Shown: piece after piece, positions 33,045-37,919 of the stretch | How positions within the stretch are numbered: position 1 is the stretch's first letter | Layout: each line of letters opens with the position of its first letter | DNA from: Candidatus Anoxymicrobium japonicum | Lineage (GTDB): Bacteria > Actinomycetota > Geothermincolia > Fen-727 > Anoxymicrobiaceae | Assembly: GCA_002843005.1 (NCBI GenBank) | Contig: PHEX01000008.1 | Location: 1 to 37,919 of the forward strand | Direction of reading: 5' to 3' | DNA: 37,919 bases | Position numbers and translations under genes: made by a program | Notes under the pieces: model-generated | What the model saw: the letters and a program-made list of their open reading frames with translations, nothing else | Told to the model about the DNA's origin: nothing | The model's database searches: none

Positions 33045-33764
33045 ATGTCAAACACGACAAACGAACTCGTGATACCGCTCAGGATAGCGATAATCATGGA
33101 CGGCAACGGCCGCTGGGCGACACAACGCGGGATGCCCAGGATCGAGGGGCACAAAGAGGGGGAGAAAGCGGTTGCCGCGACTGTGCTCGCGGGGGCTGAG
33201 TTGGGCCTGGAGGCGCTCACCCTTTACGCGTTTTCGACAGAGAACTGGAAGAGGCCGGTTGACGAGGTTCGTTTTCTCATGAACTTCAACAGGGAGCTTC
33301 TCGACCGCCGGGTGGCGGAGTTCCACTCGAAGAACATCAAGATAAGGTTCATCGGAAGGCGCGGCGGTCGTGTGCCCCGGTCACTTGCGCGCAAGATGGA
33401 TTCCTCGGAGAAACTGACGCGCAAGAATACCGGAATGAAGCTCAATATCGCGTTCAACTACGGGGGAAGGGCGGAACTGGTAGATGCGATGCGATTGATA
33501 GGCGAGGAGATCGCCGCTGGGAAGATGAAGCCCGGCGCGATAACCGAGAGAACAGTCGCCGCTCGCCTCTACGCCCCGGACATAACAGATTACGACCTGA
33601 TGATAAGAACCGCCGGCGAGATGAGAATAAGCAACTTTCTCCTGTGGCAGATCGCGTACGCGGAGCTCTACGTAACGCCGGTAACATGGCCGGAGTTCCG
33701 CAAAGAGCACCTGCTGGAAGCAATCGCTGAATTCAACCGCAGGACACGCAGGTTCGGCGCTTAA
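33045..33764 (+). CDS. uppS: Isoprenyl (undecaprenyl) diphosphate synthase
   Basis: Cis-prenyltransferase making the polyprenyl carrier for peptidoglycan precursors. The catalytic Asp19 is in IIMDGNGRWA. GHKEG, TLYAFSTENWKRP and LNIAFNYGGR are conserved, and the C-terminal RTAGEMRISNFLLWQIAYAELY replaces the usual RTSGE/GGE-QR by AGEMR. It has 239 residues. ATG 33045 is 15 bases after recO. The chain length of the product cannot be read from sequence. It is the last gene of the core block before the restriction-modification cassette. Confidence 0.93.
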   Translation: MSNTTNELVIPLRIAIIMDGNGRWATQRGMPRIEGHKEGEKAVAATVLAGAELGLEALTLYAFSTENWKRPVDEVRFLMNFNRELLDRRVAEFHSKNIKIRFIGRRGGRVPRSLARKMDSSEKLTRKNTGMKLNIAFNYGGRAELVDAMRLIGEEIAAGKMKPGAITERTVAARLYAPDITDYDLMIRTAGEMRISNFLLWQIAYAELYVTPVTWPEFRKEHLLEAIAEFNRRTRRFGA

Positions 33765-33959
33765 CTTTGGGGTCAGTCCCACATGGCCCTCTGTGCCAAC
33801 ATCAGTGAGACACCTGCCGCTGCTCTCGTCCATGCCTGCGCTCCTTTCCTTCCGAGGGGTATCTTACCCCCCTTCCTGGGAGCGTCTTCAAAGGAGGCAA
33901 ACACTAACACATGGTGATAGGATTTTGTCCGGAATGTTCAGAAACAATCCGAACCACCG
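33765..33959. other. Gap between core chromosome and restriction-modification cassette
   Basis: This 195-base stretch lies between two converging transcription units. It begins with GGGGTCAGTCCCAC (33769-33782), which shares the GGGGTCAG core of the palindromic repeats, and contains a 6-bp hairpin GGGGTA TCT TACCCC (33856-33870) without a T run. The base composition changes across it. It may hold the remnant of a mobile-element end, but I cannot identify one. Confidence 0.5.
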
Positions 33960-34814
33960 CTAAGAAAACAAGGCTTGTTTCTTCGAAGGGAAAACCCTTT
34001 CTTCTCTTGTCTCATGGACCACGAGAGGAAGGTCGGTCGCAAACTCCTCTTGGTACCGTTTGATTGCCATCTCAATGTAGGACTCATCGGTCTCAATGCC
34101 AATCCAATTTCTGTGATAGCGTTCCGAAATCACCGCTGTCGTTCCGCTGCCCAGAAATGGATCGAGTACGAGATCTCCCTCATTTGAAGAAGCAACCACA
34201 ATACGTTTAAGCATTTCTTCGGGTTTTTGTGTTGGATGAGCAGCTCTTCCATCTTCTCCATGTAGTCTTTCGCTGCCCTGTACCAAAGGGATTGTCCAAA
34301 GATCTCTCATTTGTTTAGTGGACCCATCTTTCTGGCGCTCGGGGTTAATATCTTTCACGTCTTCATAGTTGAAAATCCACTTAGGGCCATTTACCGCACA
34401 GACAACATATTCCGTGCTATGCGTGTAGACACGTTTGGTCATGTTTGGCATTGCATTTGGCTTATACCAGGTGATTATGTTGTTTATCTTCATGCTCACT
34501 TTTCTAATAGCGAGAATGACATCTGCGACATTGTGATACGTGCAAGAAACATACAGCGAACCATTCTTTTTTAAAACACGATGTGCCTCTGCAATCCACT
34601 CGTCGGTAAAAGCTGAATATACCTCGGGAGGCATTTGGTCCCAATCCTCGTTCATCTTGAACCAATCCCCACCCGTTTTGTTGCCTAACCATTGCAGTGT
34701 ATTTCCTGAAAGATTATATGGGGGATCTGCGTACACAAGGGAAGTGCTTCTGTCCGCTACCTCACTTCTCATAACTTCTATACAATTCCCAAGGTAGATG
34801 ATGTTGTGCCTCAC
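33960..34814 (-). CDS. Beta-class DNA adenine methyltransferase (DPPY type)
   Basis: Modifies DNA of a Type II system. Motif IV is ADPPYNLSGNTLQWLGNKTGG near the N-terminus; motif I, LDPFLGSGTT, is near the C-terminus. This beta order fits PF01555 (N6/N4) enzymes, and DPPY favours N6-adenine. HPTQKPEEML and WIGIETDESYIEMA follow family practice. GTG 34814 has GGAG eight bases upstream and overlaps the preceding stop by four bases (GTGA), giving 284 residues; the open frame begins at 34835. Last gene of the cassette. It resembles DpnA-like enzymes, but the endonuclease partner is of another family. Confidence 0.87.
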   Translation of the reverse strand: MRHNIIYLGNCIEVMRSEVADRSTSLVYADPPYNLSGNTLQWLGNKTGGDWFKMNEDWDQMPPEVYSAFTDEWIAEAHRVLKKNGSLYVSCTYHNVADVILAIRKVSMKINNIITWYKPNAMPNMTKRVYTHSTEYVVCAVNGPKWIFNYEDVKDINPERQKDGSTKQMRDLWTIPLVQGSERLHGEDGRAAHPTQKPEEMLKRIVVASSNEGDLVLDPFLGSGTTAVISERYHRNWIGIETDESYIEMAIKRYQEEFATDLPLVVHETREERVFPSKKQALFS

Positions 34815-35347
34815 GCGAAACACTCCGCCCGCCATTGCTCGATTATGTCGGGAATTGTATTTATCCAGTTATACGCGGATTCAGCGTCGTCTTTCAAAGC
34901 TATGACTAAGTCCATGAGATACTTAATCTGCTCATGTGTCAGTTTCCTACCATCACCTCGAAGGTCAAGGTAAATCTCAATCAGGTTAATTAACTGAGGT
35001 ATCGTAAAGGGCACTACGTTTTGCCTTTTTCCTTCATGAAGAGTTCTCAACTGATACAGAAAATGGTCTGCAGTGTCTTCATGGATAACCGGTGCCACAA
35101 AAAGCAAATACGAAGATTCAAGGTTGTCTCTTGGTTTCGCGAAGTCACGAAGGTGCCGGATAACCGGATGCCCTTCGTAGTAATATTGGTCTCTTCCCCG
35201 AATTGTCGTTACTTCACAAATAGCCTCATAATCCTCGTAATAACATTCGATGTCCGGCATGTTCCCGCCAGCAGTCATTAACGGTTCGCCGTCATCACCA
35301 ACGGGATAGTTTGGTTTGATTCTCAATGCATCGTCCAGGATGTTCAA
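34811..35347 (-). CDS. AlwI/BspD6I-family endonuclease, C-terminal catalytic part
   Basis: Catalytic domain of a Type IIS endonuclease. It contains PDIECYYEDYEAICEVTTIRG and EGHPVIRHL, with the acidic spacing D-13-EV-13-E (DIEC, CEVT, YYYEG) that I recall from Nt.BspD6I (Asp456, Glu469-Val470, Glu482). The first active-site Glu lies 38 residues before the Asp, again as in BspD6I. It falls upstream of the TTG at 35347, in LEKYATVA (Glu at 35366-35368). The frame is open from 35377, and CTG 35371 could start a 186-residue product. No good SD is present. I read this as the second half of the upstream ORF, split by a one-base frameshift. Confidence 0.8.
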   Translation of the reverse strand: MNILDDALRIKPNYPVGDDGEPLMTAGGNMPDIECYYEDYEAICEVTTIRGRDQYYYEGHPVIRHLRDFAKPRDNLESSYLLFVAPVIHEDTADHFLYQLRTLHEGKRQNVVPFTIPQLINLIEIYLDLRGDGRKLTHEQIKYLMDLVIALKDDAESAYNWINTIPDIIEQWRAECFA

Positions 35348-36588
35348 AGCAACTGTGGCATATTTCTCCAGGGCTCTTCAATGACCTCTGCGTCTTGTGA
35401 TTCAAGGATTTGTTGGGATAGCTGCAGTTCTCGTCTGTAAGACCGAAGAAGCTCTATGTAATCTTCCAGCTGTCCTTCTGACATACCGCTTGGATCCTCT
35501 TCGGGAGCTTCATCAAAGGAACCCCCGCGATCCGTAATCAGATGTTGGATTACCTTGATATCGTCGACAACAGTCTGCGCAATAGCAGTAAGAGACTCGA
35601 CATTTATCCACGGAAGACGAGGCAAGTTCATATTGACCATATAGTCTGTATAGGCCTCCACGGAAGGAAAGGCGTCTGCTGAGCCATCAAACTCACTGAG
35701 GAGTGGGGTTATTTCCGCTGTTCGTAATGGCTCAAGGTCTACGAAATGGCCCTTTCCGCGTATGTGAAGATACTGGCTCAATCGGAATAATCTGCGTGCG
35801 TTATCACCGTAGTCCCGCAGATTGTCGATCTGCGTTCTTATCGCGGATTCATCATTGATGTCGAAATGTGCTGCCACGAAATCGTGTTTGTACTGTTCCT
35901 TAAAAGCAGGTTGTTCTCTACCGGGACGGCTTCGCACGGCTTTCCGATATTCGATAAGACGTTGAGCCTGAGACTCGATGTCCTCGTAGTTGATTAGTGT
36001 CGCGGTGAACATGTTAAATTCGTCGTTGCTTAGTCCTACAGGTTCATTCCCTTCCTCAGCCCACAACTCATTCACACGCTTGATTAGGTGGAGAGTAACG
36101 AGAAAAGGCTTCACGTTAAAACCACGTACTTCCGAAAAATGGGTACTCAAAGGGTTTGGATATTGCCATTTGATAAGAAAGCGGAGAAATACTTTGCTGA
36201 TGTCGTAGTCCTCAGAAAGGAAGTATTTTCCAAGCTCTGAGATGCGGATAAGCCTCTCGTCGTCAACATAGGCGAGGCCCATCTCAACAAGAGGCGCGAA
36301 AGATGTGCGGCCACGCATAGGTGGATCTTCATATCCCTGTCTGTTAAATATCTCGCTCGCTTGTTCCTCCGAAAATGCTACATCGGGGTCTTGGCAGACA
36401 GTCTTCTCTTCCTCCGTTAGATTGGTCGGTCGATACTTCTTCTCTTTAATCAACAGGGTCTGAAAACGAACCTGCGATTCCTGGTCGTATTCAACTCCTT
36501 CAAGCATCTTGAGCACATGGAGAAAACCTCGGATTCTCTCAGGCGCTCGTATTGTTGTTGAGAAGCTCCACACTTTAGGAGAGGGCAT
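35344..36588 (-). CDS. AlwI/BspD6I-family endonuclease, N-terminal DNA-recognition part
   Basis: 414 residues matching the recognition domains of AlwI/BstNBI-type enzymes (PF09491 family). MPSPKVWSFSTTIRAPERIRGFLHVLKMLEG at the start and FLRFLIKWQYPNP resemble BspD6I (VFLKQLVKWQYP). It stops at 35344 after an off-frame tail (WRNMPQLL). Adding one C to the CCC run at 35371-35373 (sense strand) joins EVIEEP to LEKYATVALNIL and restores a protein of about 592 residues, close to the 604 of Nt.BspD6I. ATG 36588 has GAGGT eight bases upstream and overlaps the preceding methylase by 14 bases. Alone it should bind DNA but not cut. Confidence 0.8.
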   Translation of the reverse strand: MPSPKVWSFSTTIRAPERIRGFLHVLKMLEGVEYDQESQVRFQTLLIKEKKYRPTNLTEEEKTVCQDPDVAFSEEQASEIFNRQGYEDPPMRGRTSFAPLVEMGLAYVDDERLIRISELGKYFLSEDYDISKVFLRFLIKWQYPNPLSTHFSEVRGFNVKPFLVTLHLIKRVNELWAEEGNEPVGLSNDEFNMFTATLINYEDIESQAQRLIEYRKAVRSRPGREQPAFKEQYKHDFVAAHFDINDESAIRTQIDNLRDYGDNARRLFRLSQYLHIRGKGHFVDLEPLRTAEITPLLSEFDGSADAFPSVEAYTDYMVNMNLPRLPWINVESLTAIAQTVVDDIKVIQHLITDRGGSFDEAPEEDPSGMSEGQLEDYIELLRSYRRELQLSQQILESQDAEVIEEPWRNMPQLL

Positions 36589-37627
36589 GTTTGGTTACCT
36601 CGCAGAAGAATACACGCTCTTTGTTGTCTGAAATACTTGTCTTGCCTGTCGTAAACATACGGTAGTCGCGTTCAAAGATTTCAACGCGGCCTCTGCTTTT
36701 GAGAATCTCAATAATCTCAGCGTCGGCTATTCGAGCGTTTGACCGAGGGTCCCCCTTACTTCCCATATTGTTGTACGAGAGCAATATGTACCTTGTTTTT
36801 GCTCGGGAGATGAGGTCCGCCATCGCCCTGCTGGCCTCTTTGCAGTTGTATTTGCTCTTTAGGGTGCAACGATCAAACTTTTTCGCTTTCCCATAGACAG
36901 CAGGTTTCTCCCAACGAATCACGTTTTCAAGAACGTGGTAAAGGTCGCAGTATTGCCTGGAATTGTAGGGGGGGTCTAGATAGAGAACGTCGCAATCGAC
37001 TTGTCTTATCAGGGTATTTGCATCCAGATTATAGACCTCATTTCCAATGTTGTTTATGTCTTGGATCTGCGGCATTCTGAGTTCAAGGGGCTTGAAAGAG
37101 TCCATCTTTGCCCGATATGCATCATAATGGCCGACGGTGTTGGCTACCTTGTCCATGGCATACAGTAACGATGACAGCAAAACGGCCTTTTCTTTAAAGC
37201 TCGTCGTCACTCCCTCAATTGCTTCCCTTATTTCTCCAATCTTTATAGCATTATCAAGACTGAAGAATGCATTGCCGAAATGGCGTGAGACGTAGTTCTC
37301 GCCAATAGGTTCGATATCGTTGAGCACGTCAATCATGTCGGCAATTCTTCCCCAGTTGCATTTCTCAGGTGACAGCCACGCATAAAGGGGAACATAATTG
37401 CTGAACAGAATATCGTTTGAGAGTATCTTTACGACATTAGAGTTAAACCGTTGGCTAACAGTACCGGTTCCAGCGAAGATATCGCAGAACGAGCAATATG
37501 GACCAACCGCTGACTGTAGGACCTCACCTATAAGGTCGAGTACTCCAATCTTGTTTCCGAGATACCTTCGTTGGAAAATCTCGACCGTCTCTTGAACCTC
37601 AACGGTGGTTTTGGGCAAACAGTACAT
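36575..37627 (-). CDS. Alpha-class (D12) DNA adenine methyltransferase
   Basis: N6-adenine methylase. YLGNK near the N-terminus (motif X), CDIFAGTGTVSQRF (motif I) and YLDPPYNSRQYCDLYHVLENV (motif IV) are in the alpha order of the D12 family (PF02086), seen in methylases such as M.FokI. ATG 37627 has AGGGGG eight bases upstream and gives 350 residues; the open frame begins with a TTG at 37645. Together with the beta-class methylase at the other end, it probably protects the two strands of an asymmetric site. Confidence 0.87.
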   Translation of the reverse strand: MYCLPKTTVEVQETVEIFQRRYLGNKIGVLDLIGEVLQSAVGPYCSFCDIFAGTGTVSQRFNSNVVKILSNDILFSNYVPLYAWLSPEKCNWGRIADMIDVLNDIEPIGENYVSRHFGNAFFSLDNAIKIGEIREAIEGVTTSFKEKAVLLSSLLYAMDKVANTVGHYDAYRAKMDSFKPLELRMPQIQDINNIGNEVYNLDANTLIRQVDCDVLYLDPPYNSRQYCDLYHVLENVIRWEKPAVYGKAKKFDRCTLKSKYNCKEASRAMADLISRAKTRYILLSYNNMGSKGDPRSNARIADAEIIEILKSRGRVEIFERDYRMFTTGKTSISDNKERVFFCEVTKHALS

Positions 37628-37646
37628 TCGATGATCCCCCTGCAAA

Positions 37647-37907
37647 CTATACCGACTTTAGACTGTCTTTTCCTGCTATAAACCCGGTGAAAGCCATCAC
37701 CTGAGACTGCTGTTCGGGACTGAGGCTCAGAAATAGTTTCAAGAAATCTTGAAGTGACCAGTCGATCTCACGCGCATCCCACGTCTTGCCTTCCTCACCG
37801 GTTAAAAGGTAAGCTCCTCGCAAGAATCTGTGGGTGGTCGAATGGCTAATAATCCTTTGGTAGCGGGCTTTCTGGGTCGTTTTTACCTTGCTGTATTTGA
37901 ACATCAA
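37647..37907 (-). CDS. Small unknown protein, possibly incomplete at window edge
   Basis: 86 residues from TTG 37907 (the next codon is ATG). The frame stays open to the window edge, so the true start may lie outside. The N-terminus is basic (KYSKVKTTQKARYQR); the C-terminal half is helical and hydrophobic (DFLKLFLSLSPEQQSQVMAF). No helix-turn-helix is obvious, so I do not call it a controller protein. It ends 20 bases before the D12 methylase start and is probably the first visible gene of the cassette. Confidence 0.5.
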   Translation of the reverse strand: MMFKYSKVKTTQKARYQRIISHSTTHRFLRGAYLLTGEEGKTWDAREIDWSLQDFLKLFLSLSPEQQSQVMAFTGFIAGKDSLKSV

Positions 37908-37919
37908 ATAGGGAACCCC

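Noticed and set aside
33856-33870. GGGGTA-TCT-TACCCC hairpin as a terminator of uppS or the methylase
   Set aside because: No T run follows on either strand, so it does not qualify as an intrinsic terminator.
35344-35352. CTT TGA at the end of the endonuclease N-terminal ORF, like the prfB programmed frameshift site
   Set aside because: A +1 shift there leads into the third frame, not the catalytic frame, which needs a -1 shift or one added base upstream.
33960-37627. DpnII-type system (DpnM plus DpnA pair)
   Set aside because: The two methylase classes fit, but the endonuclease is clearly of the AlwI/BspD6I type, not DpnII.
1-37919. CRISPR array
   Set aside because: The repeats seen are dispersed palindromes, not regularly spaced direct repeats with unique spacers.

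Overview
The window is about 38 kb of a bacterial chromosome. It is GC-rich with many GTG/TTG starts and strong Shine-Dalgarno (SD) sequences. The order tig-clpP-clpX-valS-folC-ndk-mreBCD-PBP2-rodA is the order known from Streptomyces-type Actinobacteria. The probably leaderless trp leader peptide with a Trp-Trp-Trp run and the GGEDT motif in the phosphofructokinase also fit that phylum. I infer an actinobacterium, probably a deep-branching anaerobic lineage rather than a classical streptomycete; the class is a guess.

Layout. (1) 130-7243: a complete tryptophan operon, trpL-E-G-D-C-F-B-A, with a textbook promoter, a leader peptide and an attenuator. Every junction between structural genes is a one-base TGATG overlap except trpD/trpC, where repeats are inserted. 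(2) 7361-8401: a membrane-anchored L,D-transpeptidase. (3) 8415-12113, minus strand: a compact five-gene operon (zinc-ribbon membrane protein, unknown anchored protein, membrane-anchored PIG-L-type deacetylase, response regulator cut short by a repeat, LOG-like protein). (4) 12313-15428: tRNA-Arg(TCT), tRNA-His(GTG), a metallophosphoesterase, tRNA-Lys(CTT, minus), a phosphofructokinase with unusual donor-site residues, and tRNA-Leu(TAG). (5) 15534-23959: trigger factor, ClpP, ClpX, a small membrane protein (minus), ValS, FolC, Ndk. (6) 24158-29855: the rod-shape and elongasome operon mreB-mreC-mreD-(small ORF)-PBP2-rodA. (7) 29906-33764: era, mgtE, recO, uppS. (8) 33960-37907, minus strand: a visibly more A+T-rich, probably transferred Type IIS restriction-modification cassette. 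It has an alpha-class (D12) adenine methylase, an AlwI/BspD6I-like endonuclease split by a one-base frameshift, a beta-class DPPY methylase and a small unknown ORF.

Several unrelated families of short palindromic or interspersed repeats lie between and at the ends of genes. They supply stop codons (trpA, trpD, clpX, ndk), terminator-like hairpins and, in one case, the truncated end of a response regulator. No transposase is present, so whatever spreads them is elsewhere.

The most interesting items are the leaderless trp attenuator, the frameshifted Type IIS endonuclease whose catalytic glutamate sits exactly at the break, the repeat that removes the DNA-binding half of a response regulator, and the phosphofructokinase with a D/Q donor-site pair.
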